DNA from: an uncultured bacterium
GTDB taxonomy: Bacteria; Bipolaricaulota; Bipolaricaulia; UBA7950; UBA9294
DNA length: 64,000 nt
Reading direction: 5' to 3'
NCBI GenBank assembly: GCA_903857865.1
Contig: CAIOGO010000010.1
Span: 1-64,000, forward strand
Made by a program: the position numbers and the translations under genes. Numbering within the stretch: position 1 is the stretch's first letter; each line of letters starts with the position of its first letter. Positions 1 through 8,570 of this stretch are shown here, piece by piece. The notes below the pieces were generated by a model. The model saw nothing but the letters and a program-made list of their open reading frames with translations. It had not been told where the DNA came from and ran no database searches.

Positions 1-128
1 AGCGCGCCGTATCACGACGAGCGGCGCGCCGTGTCTGTATCGTGAGCTCGGCGCATCACAACGAGCGCCGGGCCGTGTACCGCATCGTGAGCTCGGCGCA
101 TCACGACGAGCGCCGGGCCGTGTACCGC
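1..128. repeat. 45-bp tandem repeat including the 3' end of the permease gene
   Basis: About 2.7 imperfect copies of a 44-45 bp unit run from the left edge into the end of the permease gene. The core atcacgacgagcg recurs near 11, 55 and 100. On the minus strand the unit holds the last codons and stop of the permease plus about 16 downstream bases, so the gene end was duplicated in tandem. GGCGC/GCGCC and TCGTGA/TCACGA pairs give hairpin potential. The array may continue outside the window. Confidence 0.8.
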
Positions 129-937
129 CAGCGGCAGGCGACGCGTTCGATCACGTCGATGATCACGTAGAGAAGGAGCCCCAAGAGCGCCATCGCCATG
201 ATCCCCGCCGCCTGTTGGGTCATGTTGAAGCTCGACGCCTTGATGAACGCCCCCAGTCCGCCTCTTCCCGGCGAGACGGAGCCGCTGATCTCGGCGATGT
301 AGAGGAACGCCATGCCTAGGCCGACACTGACGCGGAGGCTCGTCAGGATGGAGGGCAGGGTCTCGGGGATGACGACGTGCCAGTACACCTGGAATCGTGA
401 GGCACCCGCGGAGAGAACGCTCGTGACGTGCTCAGGGTCAATTTGCTTCGCCGCGCCGCGCGCGCTCACGAGAAGCTGGAAGAACAAGGCCAACGCGACG
501 ATGGCCACTTTCACCGGGTTCCCGATGCCGAACACGAGGAAGAGGAGCAGGATGAAGGCCACCTGCGGGATGGGGTAGACGATGTAAATCATCGGCGAGA
601 TCAAGCGATCGAGCCAGCGCTCGTGGCCGATGAGCAGCCCGAGGGGGTAGCCGGTGAAGAACGCGATGAGAATGGCGAGCACGAGCCGCCAAGCGCTCGT
701 CCAGAAGTTGCGGAAGAGAAGTGGACCGAGCCGGTGCATTTCCGTCACGGCCTTGATCGGGGTCGGAAGGTACTCCACACCCTTGACCTTGAGGATGACG
801 AGGCTGGCGACTTCCCAGAAGAGGAAGAGGAGGGCCAGGCTCGCCACGTAGACGGCGACCTGGCCGGCGAACGACCGGTCTCTCACCCGGTCCGTCATGT
901 ACGCCAGCGCCCGCCTCGCCTTCTGTTGTGCCATCAT
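101..937 (-). CDS. ABC transporter permease, SsuC/TauC-like
   Basis: Inner-membrane permease (278 aa) of an importer for a small organic solute of the nitrate/sulfonate/taurine class. About six hydrophobic segments are visible. The mid-protein region ending in the helix after GASRFQVYWHVVIPETLPS is the EAA-type loop that docks on the ATPase (the E-x2-x-P-S-I-L pattern is clear). It is the third gene of an SBP-ATPase-permease operon. Its ATGATG start overlaps the ATPase stop by four bases, so translation is probably coupled. The first ATG at 937 and the second at 934 are equally possible. The last codons lie in a tandem repeat. The substrate cannot be read from the sequence; the family also includes thiamine-precursor importers. 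Confidence 0.9.
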   Translation of the reverse strand: MMAQQKARRALAYMTDRVRDRSFAGQVAVYVASLALLFLFWEVASLVILKVKGVEYLPTPIKAVTEMHRLGPLLFRNFWTSAWRLVLAILIAFFTGYPLGLLIGHERWLDRLISPMIYIVYPIPQVAFILLLFLVFGIGNPVKVAIVALALFFQLLVSARGAAKQIDPEHVTSVLSAGASRFQVYWHVVIPETLPSILTSLRVSVGLGMAFLYIAEISGSVSPGRGGLGAFIKASSFNMTQQAAGIMAMALLGLLLYVIIDVIERVACRWRYTARRSS

Positions 938-1665
938 CGCTCCAGCGCGGCTCGCAGTCGCTGGGCCGTCTCCGCGAAGGCGGCCGTGTCCCGATAGTTG
1001 AGCTCGCCCATCGCCGGGTTCTCCACGACCTCCTTAGTCTTCGCCGGCCGATCGCTCAGCACGGCCACCCGCTGGCCGAGGAAGGCCGCCTCCTCGATGT
1101 CGTGCGTGACGAGGACGAGCGCGAACGCGTGGCGCTTCCACAACCGTAGGAAGAGGTCTTGAATGCGCTCTTTGGTCAGCGTATCGAGGGAGGCCAAGGG
1201 CTCGTCCATGAGCATGACGTTCGGCGACGTCGACAGCGCCCGCGCGACGCCGACGCGACGCTTCATGCCCTCGGAGAGCTCGGACGGGTATCGGTTCCTC
1301 ACCTCGCCCAGCCCCAACTCGTCGAGCACGGCCCGCGCCGTCACTCGCGGGTACTCCTTGCCGAGGAGAAGGCTCAAGTTGGCGTTCTGCCACACGGTCT
1401 TCCACGGAAGGAGCCCGGCGTTCTGAAGGATGAGAGCGATCTCACGACGGGGCCGCGTGAGAGCCTCTCCGTTCACGGAGATCGTCCCCTCCGTCGGCCG
1501 CACCAGCCCGGCCATTGCGAACAGCAGCGACGACTTCCCGCAGCCCGACGGGCCGATCAACGCAAGGCTCTCTCCGGGTGCGACGGAAAGCGAGACGCCG
1601 TCAACCGCGCGCACGGCCGCGGCCCGCCTGCCGTACTCGACAACCACGTCCCGCACGTCCATCAT
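934..1665 (-). CDS. ABC transporter ATP-binding protein, SsuB/TauB-like
   Basis: Cytoplasmic ATPase (243 aa) of the same importer. Walker A is GPSGCGKSS, the Q-loop is in LILQNAGLLPWKT, Walker B is VMLMDEPLASLD and the H-loop is in LVTHDIEEAAFLG. The signature is SEGMKRR, where LSGGM or LSGGQ is usual, so it is slightly divergent. A much longer frame continues upstream, but it is only a shadow of the binding-protein gene. The start is set by the ATGATG at 1665, which overlaps the stop of the binding protein. ATP hydrolysis would drive uptake through the permease encoded immediately downstream. Confidence 0.93.
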   Translation of the reverse strand: MMDVRDVVVEYGRRAAAVRAVDGVSLSVAPGESLALIGPSGCGKSSLLFAMAGLVRPTEGTISVNGEALTRPRREIALILQNAGLLPWKTVWQNANLSLLLGKEYPRVTARAVLDELGLGEVRNRYPSELSEGMKRRVGVARALSTSPNVMLMDEPLASLDTLTKERIQDLFLRLWKRHAFALVLVTHDIEEAAFLGQRVAVLSDRPAKTKEVVENPAMGELNYRDTAAFAETAQRLRAALER

Positions 1666-2672
1666 GGGAGAAAGCCAAAGTCGGTGAACTGCCCAAACGT
1701 GAGGGGCTCGTTGAGATAGCCCTTGTGCGCCATCCACTCCGTCACCGAGTCGAAGACCTCCTCGGAGAGCGGAACCGGTCGCTCGAATCGCGGGATGCTC
1801 ATCGCGTCCAGCGTCTGTTGCTGAATCAACGTCTTGTCCGCCCCTTGGAAGAAGAGGCCGATCACGACGTCTATGCCCACGTTGATGATCTCGTCTCGCG
1901 GCGTGGCGTTCATCCGTTCGACCGCGGCGTCGTACACGCGCAGGAAGGTGGCCACGTCGCCCGGGTGCCGATCGACGAACTCCTCCCGGAACAGGATCAC
2001 GCGCGGCGGCGCGGCGAACTCGGAGAAGTCCGACAAGACAATCACCTGCATCGGCGCCCCGCTGGGCTGTACGAGCGCCGCGATGTACGAGCAGTACGGC
2101 TCGGGGAGAACGGCCACGGGCAACGTCTTGGCGCCGAACCATACGGCGAGTTGCAGGGTATCGCCGAAGTACGCGTAACGAGAGAGCCAAGCCTGCGGGG
2201 AGCCGTTGGCGGCGGAGAATTGGTCCAGGAGGTACTCCTCGTCCGTCCGGTACGTCACGCTGACCTTTTGCGAGGTCGCGAGGAGCCCGTCGATGTCGGC
2301 CGGACCGAAGCCGGCGTGCGACACGAGCCCGAGGCGAAGCGCCCCCGTCTGGGGCGTCGACGCCGCGCTCGCGACGACGACGACCGACCGGCTCGTGAGG
2401 TAGTCGAGCACGGCGGACGTGACGTCGGACATCACGCCGTCCAAGTTGCTCGTAATGAGCGCGGTGCTCCGCTCTTGGTTGTCGCTGATGCCCACGAGGT
2501 CCACGGAGAGCCCCTGATCGTCGAACATGCCCCACGCTTCGGCGAAGACAATCGGAAGCGCTTCGAGGACCGGCGGGAGACTCATCCGCAATGTCGTCGC
2601 TGCCGCCGCGCCGAGCCCACTTCCGACCGCCAACAGGACACACAGGACAGCGGCACGTCGCACACGAGTCAT
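1662..2672 (-). CDS. ABC transporter substrate-binding protein, NMT1/THI5-SsuA-like
   Basis: Secreted solute-binding protein (336 aa) and first gene of the importer operon. The N-terminus MTRVRRAAVLCVLLAVGSG followed by AAA is a clear Sec signal peptide. The mature protein begins with LRMSLPPVLEALPIVFAEAWG, the usual opening strand and helix of the NMT1/SsuA fold. No lipobox Cys is seen, so it may be periplasmic or stay anchored by an uncleaved signal. The start is supported by a purine-rich GAGGGGGAAG ribosome site. The ligand is unknown; candidates within the family are sulfonates, nitrate and pyrimidine thiamine precursors. Confidence 0.88.
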   Translation of the reverse strand: MTRVRRAAVLCVLLAVGSGLGAAAATTLRMSLPPVLEALPIVFAEAWGMFDDQGLSVDLVGISDNQERSTALITSNLDGVMSDVTSAVLDYLTSRSVVVVASAASTPQTGALRLGLVSHAGFGPADIDGLLATSQKVSVTYRTDEEYLLDQFSAANGSPQAWLSRYAYFGDTLQLAVWFGAKTLPVAVLPEPYCSYIAALVQPSGAPMQVIVLSDFSEFAAPPRVILFREEFVDRHPGDVATFLRVYDAAVERMNATPRDEIINVGIDVVIGLFFQGADKTLIQQQTLDAMSIPRFERPVPLSEEVFDSVTEWMAHKGYLNEPLTFGQFTDFGFLP

Positions 2673-2704
2673 CGGCTTCCCCCTCGTTCGTTAGGATCCT
2701 GCGG

Positions 2705-2733
2705 ATTATACAGGTCGCCTGGAAAGCGGCCAA
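2705..2733 (-). promoter_or_regulatory. Promoter of the ABC importer operon
   Basis: On the minus strand a perfect TATAAT (2710-2705) lies 17 nt from TTGGCC (2733-2728). The predicted start of transcription is near 2698, giving a short leader before the ATG at 2672. The same intergenic region precedes the divergent ABC exporter gene. Confidence 0.65.
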
Positions 2734-2782
2734 CGGGACGCCTCTTTCGGGCGCCGGAAGGACGGGATACCATCAAGGTTCC

Positions 2783-4516
2783 ATGGATCGGATCGCGGCG
2801 TGGCTGTGGCGCTATCGGGGGCGGGTGTTTGCCGGGTTCTTGGCCCTCGTCGTCGTGGACGGCGCCACCCTCATCATCCCCCTCGTGATCCGCGACGCCA
2901 TCGACGGCCTCACCGCGGGCAAGGCAGATCTCGTTAGGTACGGCCTGTGGATCCTGGGCCTCGCCCTCGTGGCGCTCGTCTTCCGCTTCGCGTGGCGCCT
3001 GTTGCTCATCGGCACGGCGCGTCAGATCGAGCGTGAGCTTCGCGCCAAGCTGTACGACCACCTCCTCTTCATGCCCGCCTCGTTCTACAACGAGACGAGG
3101 ACGGGCGACCTCATGGCGCACGCGACGAACGACATCGAAGCGGTCACGCGCGCGTGCGGCTTCGGTTTGATCACCATCATCGACCCACTCGTCATGATCC
3201 CCGTCTCACTCGGCATCATGCTGTCCATCGACCCTCGGATGACCCTCTACGCAGCGATCCCCCTCCCCATCCTGACCGTCGTCATGCTCACGTTCGGCCG
3301 TGTCATCCATCGCCGGTTCGAGCGCGTCCAGGAGGCCTTCTCCGCGGTCATGGAGAAGGTGCGGGAGAACGTGTCCGGCGTTCGCGTGCTGAAGTCGTTC
3401 GCCCAGGAACCAGGCTCCGAGGTCGACTTCGCCAAGACGAACCAGCACCTCGTCGACGAGAACATGTCGCTCGTGCGCGTGCACGGCGTGTTCCATCCCC
3501 TGATCGAGCTCCTCGGCGGAGCCACGCTGGCGATCATCCTCTGGATCGGCGGCTCGAGCGTGATCCGCGGCCAGGTGAGCCTGGGCAACTTCGTCGCATT
3601 CGCCCAATACCTATCCATGCTGATCTGGCCGATGATCGCCGTGGGACAGGCGGTGAGCCTCCTGCAGCGCGGCTCGGCGTCCCTGGCGCGCATCAACGCG
3701 CTGCTCTCCGTGACCGCCGACATCGCGGAGCCCGAACGCCCGCAGCCCCTTCGCGGCGCGTCGATCGAAGTCCGCGGCCTGACCTTCGTCTACCCCAACG
3801 CCGAGGATCGCACGGGTGTGCCCGCGCTGTCCGAGATCGATCTCGACATCCCGGAGGGGACCACCCTCGGCATCGTCGGCCTCACCGGCTCGGGCAAGAG
3901 CACACTCGCGCACCTGATCCCGCGGGTGTTCGATCCGCCGCCCGGAACCGTGCGCATCGGCGGGATCGACGTCCGCGACGCCTCCCTCGCCGAGTTGCGT
4001 TCGTCGATCGGCCTCGTGCCCCAGGATCCGTTCCTCTTCTCCGCGACGATCGCCGAGAACATCGCCTTCGGCCGCCCTAGCGCGGCGCGGGACGAAATCG
4101 AACGCGCCGCGCGGCTCGCCGGAATCCACGATGAGATCCTGGCGTTCCCGGGCGGCTACGAGACGCGCATCGGCGAGCGCGGCCTGTCCCTATCCGGCGG
4201 GCAGAAGCAGCGCGTGGCCATCGCCCGCGCCCTCCTCTCTAATCCGCGGATCGTCGTGTTCGACGACCCCCTGTCGGCCGTCGACGCGGAGCGCGAGGAG
4301 GTCATCCTCGCGAACCTCCGGCAGTTCTTCCGCGGACGCACGTGCGTGCTCATCGCGCACCGTATCTCGGCGGTGAAGGATGCCGACCGCATCGTCGTCC
4401 TCGACAAGGGCCGCATCGTCGAGAAGGGACGACACGAGGAATTGGTCGGTCAGGGCGGCATCTACGCGAGAGTCTGGGCGCTCCAGCAGGCGGAGAGGAG
4501 GGTTGAGGGCACATGA
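2783..4516 (+). CDS. Heterodimeric ABC exporter subunit with a non-catalytic Walker B (MdlA/YheI-like)
   Basis: Half-transporter (577 aa) with an N-terminal six-helix exporter domain to about residue 310 and a C-terminal nucleotide-binding domain. Walker A is GLTGSGKST and the signature LSLSGGQKQR is intact. Walker B is IVVFDDPLSAVD, with Asp in place of the catalytic Glu, typical of the degenerate-site subunit of heterodimeric exporters such as MdlA, BmrC and TM287. The start is the ATG that opens MDRIAAWLWRYRG; a longer upstream frame has no family match. It overlaps the partner gene by four bases, so the two products probably assemble co-translationally. It likely exports drugs, lipids or peptides from the inner membrane; the substrate is unknown. 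Confidence 0.93.
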   Translation: MDRIAAWLWRYRGRVFAGFLALVVVDGATLIIPLVIRDAIDGLTAGKADLVRYGLWILGLALVALVFRFAWRLLLIGTARQIERELRAKLYDHLLFMPASFYNETRTGDLMAHATNDIEAVTRACGFGLITIIDPLVMIPVSLGIMLSIDPRMTLYAAIPLPILTVVMLTFGRVIHRRFERVQEAFSAVMEKVRENVSGVRVLKSFAQEPGSEVDFAKTNQHLVDENMSLVRVHGVFHPLIELLGGATLAIILWIGGSSVIRGQVSLGNFVAFAQYLSMLIWPMIAVGQAVSLLQRGSASLARINALLSVTADIAEPERPQPLRGASIEVRGLTFVYPNAEDRTGVPALSEIDLDIPEGTTLGIVGLTGSGKSTLAHLIPRVFDPPPGTVRIGGIDVRDASLAELRSSIGLVPQDPFLFSATIAENIAFGRPSAARDEIERAARLAGIHDEILAFPGGYETRIGERGLSLSGGQKQRVAIARALLSNPRIVVFDDPLSAVDAEREEVILANLRQFFRGRTCVLIAHRISAVKDADRIVVLDKGRIVEKGRHEELVGQGGIYARVWALQQAERRVEGT

Positions 4517-6567
4517 GCGAAACCTTCCATGACGACGAGATCGTCGGGAAAGCGTTCGACGCACGCCTGACGCGGCGCATGCTGCGCTTCCTCAAGCCGT
4601 ATCGCGCGATCTTCGCCGTCTGCATGCTCTTGACCATGGTCCTCGCGGGCATCGAGCTCGCGTTGCCGTACCTCACGAAGACGGCCATCGACGCCTACAT
4701 GACCCTCCCCTACGCCGTGGTCACCCTCGATCGCACGCCGGCGTCGGGTGACCCCGTGGACCTCGGGGCGGGGCGCTATCTCGTGCGGACCGCGGCCGTC
4801 GACGCCGAGACGCTGCGCGCCTGGCAAGCGGCCGACGCCCTGGCGCCCGACCGCTACCTGTACGTGGTTAACGGCGACTCCCGCGCGCGAATTGCCGCCC
4901 GCTACCCGAACGTCTTCAGCGAAGCACCCGGCGGGTTCTTCGCTGCGGAGTCGGCGATTCACAAGCTTCCGGCACGGGACACCGAGGACCTACGTGGCGG
5001 CGCGCTATCGAGCATCCTGCGCCTCGCGCTCCTCTACGCGTTTGGTCTCCTCGCGCGGTTCCTGTTCGGCGTTGTCCAGGTCTACCTGCTCGAGTACACG
5101 GGCCAGCGAGTCATGTACGACATGCGGCGCGAGATCTTCGCCCACGTCCTGCGGCTGCCGGTTCCCTTCTTCGATCGCGCGCCCGTCGGACGGCTCGTGA
5201 CGCGCGCGACGAACGACGTGGCCGCGATCAACGAGTTCTTCACGTCGATGCTCGTCAGCCTGTTCCGCGACGGGTTCCTCGTGATCGGGATCATCGTCGT
5301 CATGCTCCGACTCGACTGGCGTCTCGCGCTTGTCGTCTTCGCCCTCTTCCCGCTCATCGCCCTCTCGGCGTGGCAGTTCCGCAACCGCGTCCGCGCCGCG
5401 TTTCGCGAGGTGCGCCGCCAGATCGCGCGCCTGAACGCCTACATCCAGGAGTCCATCTCCGGCATCCGCATCATCCAGGTCTTCGTCCAGGAAGCCATGG
5501 CCAATCGCCGCTTCCTCGAGATCAACAAGGCCAAGTACGACGCCGACTACCGCCAGATCGTGACGTTCGCCATCTTCCGGCCGCTCATGAGCTTCTTGAG
5601 CTCGCTCGCCGTGGCACTCGTCCTCTGGTACGGCGGCCTGCGCACCCTCGGCGGCGGCCTCACGCTCGGCGCGCTCGTCGCGTTCCTGCAGTACGTGCGC
5701 ATGCTGTTCGACCCGGTCGTCAACCTGTCCGAGGGCTACAACGTCCTCCAGGCCGCGATGGCGTCAGCCGAGCGCATCTTCGTCCTGCTCGACGAGCCGC
5801 AGGAAGCTCCCGGCGGCGGGCAAAAGCCCGCCCGCGTGGAGGGGCGAATCCAGTTCAAGAACGTCTGGTTCGCATACAAGGATGAGGCCTGGGTCCTCAA
5901 AGACGTATCGTTCGACGTCGCGCCCGGCGAGCGGGTGGCCATCGTCGGGCCGACGGGATCCGGAAAGACGACGATCATTCGCCTCCTCCTCCGCATGTAT
6001 CCGATCCAGAAAGGCCAGATCCTCGTGGACGGCATCCCGATCGACGACTACGACCTCGCCTACCTGCGGTCGCAAATGGCCGTCGTCCTGCAAGACGTCT
6101 TCCTCTTCTCGGGAACCGTGATGGACAACATCCGCCTGCGTTCCGACATCCCCGAGGAGAAGGCGATTGAGGCGGCGCGGTTCGTGAGCGCCGACTTCGT
6201 CGAGCAGTACCCCAACGGGTACGCGACCGAGGTGAAGGAACGCGGAGCGACCCTGTCCGTCGGCGAGCGCCAGCTCCTCTCCTACGCCCGCGCCGTCGCG
6301 TTCGAGCCGAAGATCCTCGTGCTCGACGAAGCGACCGCGAGCATCGACTCGCACACCGAGAACGTGATTCAGACCTCCTTGAAGCGCATCCAGCAGGGCC
6401 GCACTTCCATCGCCATCGCCCACCGCCTATCGACGATCCGCGAATCCGACCGCATCCTCGTCGTCAGCCAGGGGCAGATCGTGGAGGAAGGCACGCACGA
6501 TGAGCTTCTCCGCACCGGCGGCCTCTACGCCGCGCTGTACAACCTCCAGTTCGGCGAAGCAACCTGA
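4513..6567 (+). CDS. Heterodimeric ABC exporter subunit with the catalytic Walker B (MdlB/BmrD-like)
   Basis: Second half-transporter (684 aa). Walker A is GPTGSGKTT, and Walker B ILVLDEATASID has the catalytic Glu. The signature is LSVGERQLL rather than LSGGQ. Together with the Asp-Walker B partner this gives one canonical and one degenerate ATP site, the known architecture of MdlAB, BmrCD and TM287/288. An insertion of about 90 residues after the first membrane helix (about residues 60-155) resembles the extracytoplasmic domain described in BmrD-like subunits. It is translationally coupled to the preceding gene. Confidence 0.93.
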   Translation: MSETFHDDEIVGKAFDARLTRRMLRFLKPYRAIFAVCMLLTMVLAGIELALPYLTKTAIDAYMTLPYAVVTLDRTPASGDPVDLGAGRYLVRTAAVDAETLRAWQAADALAPDRYLYVVNGDSRARIAARYPNVFSEAPGGFFAAESAIHKLPARDTEDLRGGALSSILRLALLYAFGLLARFLFGVVQVYLLEYTGQRVMYDMRREIFAHVLRLPVPFFDRAPVGRLVTRATNDVAAINEFFTSMLVSLFRDGFLVIGIIVVMLRLDWRLALVVFALFPLIALSAWQFRNRVRAAFREVRRQIARLNAYIQESISGIRIIQVFVQEAMANRRFLEINKAKYDADYRQIVTFAIFRPLMSFLSSLAVALVLWYGGLRTLGGGLTLGALVAFLQYVRMLFDPVVNLSEGYNVLQAAMASAERIFVLLDEPQEAPGGGQKPARVEGRIQFKNVWFAYKDEAWVLKDVSFDVAPGERVAIVGPTGSGKTTIIRLLLRMYPIQKGQILVDGIPIDDYDLAYLRSQMAVVLQDVFLFSGTVMDNIRLRSDIPEEKAIEAARFVSADFVEQYPNGYATEVKERGATLSVGERQLLSYARAVAFEPKILVLDEATASIDSHTENVIQTSLKRIQQGRTSIAIAHRLSTIRESDRILVVSQGQIVEEGTHDELLRTGGLYAALYNLQFGEAT

Positions 6568-6723
6568 GCCAGTTCCTGGACAGCTTGACGACCGACCCCG
6601 TAAGGCTCCAAGGGGCGCAAAGGAAGGGGAGTCTCGAAGGACTTGGCCGAGCCTTGAGTCGCGCCAGCGAGGCGCAGAACGCCCAGTTGACAGGCTATGC
6701 CCGGCGCGTACTCTTGGAGCGGC

Positions 6724-8034
6724 ATGGACCTTGAGATCGCGAGACTCGGAGAGACAACGCGCCGATCGCCGCTCGACTTGTCGACGGTGCGTGGGGACCG
6801 CATCTGCAATTTCGTTTCCGACGACGAACGCGTTCTCTACGACGTATTGGTCGGCGGGCCTGTCAGCGATGAAGCGGACCGCCCCACGTCGTTCGAGCGC
6901 GCGGGCCCGCGAGAGAGCGTCTTCTTTGATCCGAAGACACTGCGCGTCGGGATCGTGACCTGTGGAGGCCTCTGCCCGGGAACAAACAACGTCATCCGCG
7001 CCGCGGTCATGGAGCTCTTCTTCCACTACCACGTCCGGACCGTCCTCGGCTTCCGCTACGGCTTCGCCGGTCTTGTGCCCGGCTCCGGGTACGAACCGAT
7101 CGAGCTTGACCCCGACCGGGTGGACGACATCCATCACCACGGGGGCTCGATCCTCGGCTCGTCGCGGGGTTCCCAGGACGTCTCCGCGATGGTCGATACG
7201 CTCGAACGCCTAGGGATCGGCCTTCTGCTCGTGATCGGCGGCGACGGCACGATGCACGGCGCGCACGCAATCTACGAGGAGGTCGCGCGGCGGGGCCGGC
7301 CGATCGGCGTCGTCGCAGTGCCGAAGACGATCGACAACGACATCTACCTCGTCGAGAAGACGTTCGGCTTCGAGACGGCGTTCTCGATTGCGATCGAGGC
7401 GATCCGCGCGGCGCATGTTGAGGCAAAGGGCTACCCGAACGGCATCGGCCTGGTGAAGCTCATGGGCCGGAACTCGGGATCCATCGCGGCGAATGCGGCG
7501 GTCGCCGAGCCGGACGTCAACCTCGTGCTCATTCCAGAGGTTCCCTTTGTCCTCGAGGGCGAGAAGGGGCTCGTTCCCTGGCTCGCCGACCGTCTCGCGC
7601 GACGGCACCACGCCGTCATCGTCGTGGCCGAGGGAGCCGGACAGGAGCTGATCGACGACGACGGCGAGGGGGATGAGAGGGATGCGTCCGGCAATGTACG
7701 TCTCCTGGATGTTGGTGCTTTCTTGAAGCGCCGTCTATCCCAAGCGCTTGACGAGCGAGGCGTCGTCCACTCGATGAAGTACATCGACCCCGGGTACACG
7801 ATCCGCAGCGCCCCCGCGAATCCGAACGACTCGATCTTCGCCTCGAACCTGGCGCGGCACGCCGTGCACGCGGGAATGAGCGGCCGCACGGGCCTGCTCG
7901 TTGGCCTCTGGCACGGCGAGTTCACCCACATCCCGCTCGACGCGGTCCTCGATCGCCGCAAAGCGGTCGATCCCGAAGGAGACCTGTGGCTCGCCGTGCT
8001 CGAGTCGACGGGCCAGCCGGCGCAATGGGCGTAG
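6724..8034 (+). CDS. 6-phosphofructokinase, group II / plant-trypanosome type
   Basis: Cytosolic glycolytic enzyme (436 aa from this start) phosphorylating fructose 6-phosphate. The motifs are GGLCPGTNN (80-88), GGDGT (172-176), PKTIDND (200-206) and MGRNSG. The PKTIDND lysine is shared with PPi-dependent and group II enzymes, while GGDGT, rather than GGDDT, is the form found in ATP-using members such as the trypanosome and plant enzymes. ATP is therefore the more likely phosphoryl donor. The start at 6724 has GGAG at 6715-6718; an in-frame ATG at 6697 would add nine residues. A TTGACA at 6687 with TACTCT 16 nt later could be a promoter and would make the transcript nearly leaderless. The 3' end overlaps the Nudix gene. 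Confidence 0.9.
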   Translation: MDLEIARLGETTRRSPLDLSTVRGDRICNFVSDDERVLYDVLVGGPVSDEADRPTSFERAGPRESVFFDPKTLRVGIVTCGGLCPGTNNVIRAAVMELFFHYHVRTVLGFRYGFAGLVPGSGYEPIELDPDRVDDIHHHGGSILGSSRGSQDVSAMVDTLERLGIGLLLVIGGDGTMHGAHAIYEEVARRGRPIGVVAVPKTIDNDIYLVEKTFGFETAFSIAIEAIRAAHVEAKGYPNGIGLVKLMGRNSGSIAANAAVAEPDVNLVLIPEVPFVLEGEKGLVPWLADRLARRHHAVIVVAEGAGQELIDDDGEGDERDASGNVRLLDVGAFLKRRLSQALDERGVVHSMKYIDPGYTIRSAPANPNDSIFASNLARHAVHAGMSGRTGLLVGLWHGEFTHIPLDAVLDRRKAVDPEGDLWLAVLESTGQPAQWA

Positions 8035-8459
8035 AGCCGCAGGTACGCAAAGCGTTCGCCTACGTCACGCGCCGCGCTCCTGGCGGTCACGAACTCCTCG
8101 TCTTCGCGAGCCTCGACGAGCCCGAGGGCTTCGAGGTTCCGAAGGGTGCGGCGAATCCGGGCGAGACGTTCGCGGAAGGCGCGCGCCGCGAGCTGTTCGA
8201 GGAGACCGGTCTTGAGAACCTCGCAGTGCTCGCCGAACTCGGGACCACGTGGTACGGCGACGAGGAGCAGCGGTTCTTTCACTTCGCGGCCCCCAGCGGC
8301 GTCCCGGCTCGCTTCGCCCACACGGTGACCGGGTGTGACGGCGACGCCGGCGAGGTCTACGACCTGCGGTTCCTGCCCATCGACGACGGCCTCACGGCCC
8401 GCCTCGTGCAGGGCTCCGACGCATTTGTCGCCGTCCTACGGAGCCGACTCGCAGCCTAG
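8025..8459 (+). CDS. Nudix hydrolase
   Basis: Small cytosolic pyrophosphohydrolase (144 aa). The Nudix box is perfect: a Gly followed by five residues, Glu, seven residues, RELFEETGL. The substrate is a nucleoside diphosphate linked to some group X and is not determined. It begins inside the last ten bases of the phosphofructokinase gene, so it is co-translated with it. An ATG 39 bases further upstream is also in frame, but the extra residues do not resemble the family. Confidence 0.88.
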   Translation: MGVEPQVRKAFAYVTRRAPGGHELLVFASLDEPEGFEVPKGAANPGETFAEGARRELFEETGLENLAVLAELGTTWYGDEEQRFFHFAAPSGVPARFAHTVTGCDGDAGEVYDLRFLPIDDGLTARLVQGSDAFVAVLRSRLAA

Positions 8460-8486
8460 AGTGCCGATCGACAGCATCACGCGAAG

Positions 8487-8563
8487 CGCGCCAAGAACGC
8501 CAAGATGGGGAGTAGAGAGTCTCCAACTTGCCCCTCTTTGCGCCCTTTGCGCTCTTGGCGTGA
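8487..8563. terminator. Imperfect inverted repeat between convergent genes
   Basis: Left arm 8487-8510 (CGCGCCAAGAACGCCAAG then GGGG) is an imperfect complement of the right arm 8531-8563 (CCCC then TTTGCGCCCTTTGCGCTC). The unit CGCCAAGA/CGCAAAG is repeated inside each arm. Lying between two converging genes, it could act as a bidirectional terminator. It has no U-run, so a dispersed palindromic element is an alternative. Confidence 0.5.
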
Positions 8564-8570
8564 GATCCTG

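Noticed and set aside
934-2733. A 599-codon minus-strand frame spanning the importer genes.
   Set aside because: Only its last 243 codons encode the ATPase; the remainder is an overlap shadow of the substrate-binding protein gene.
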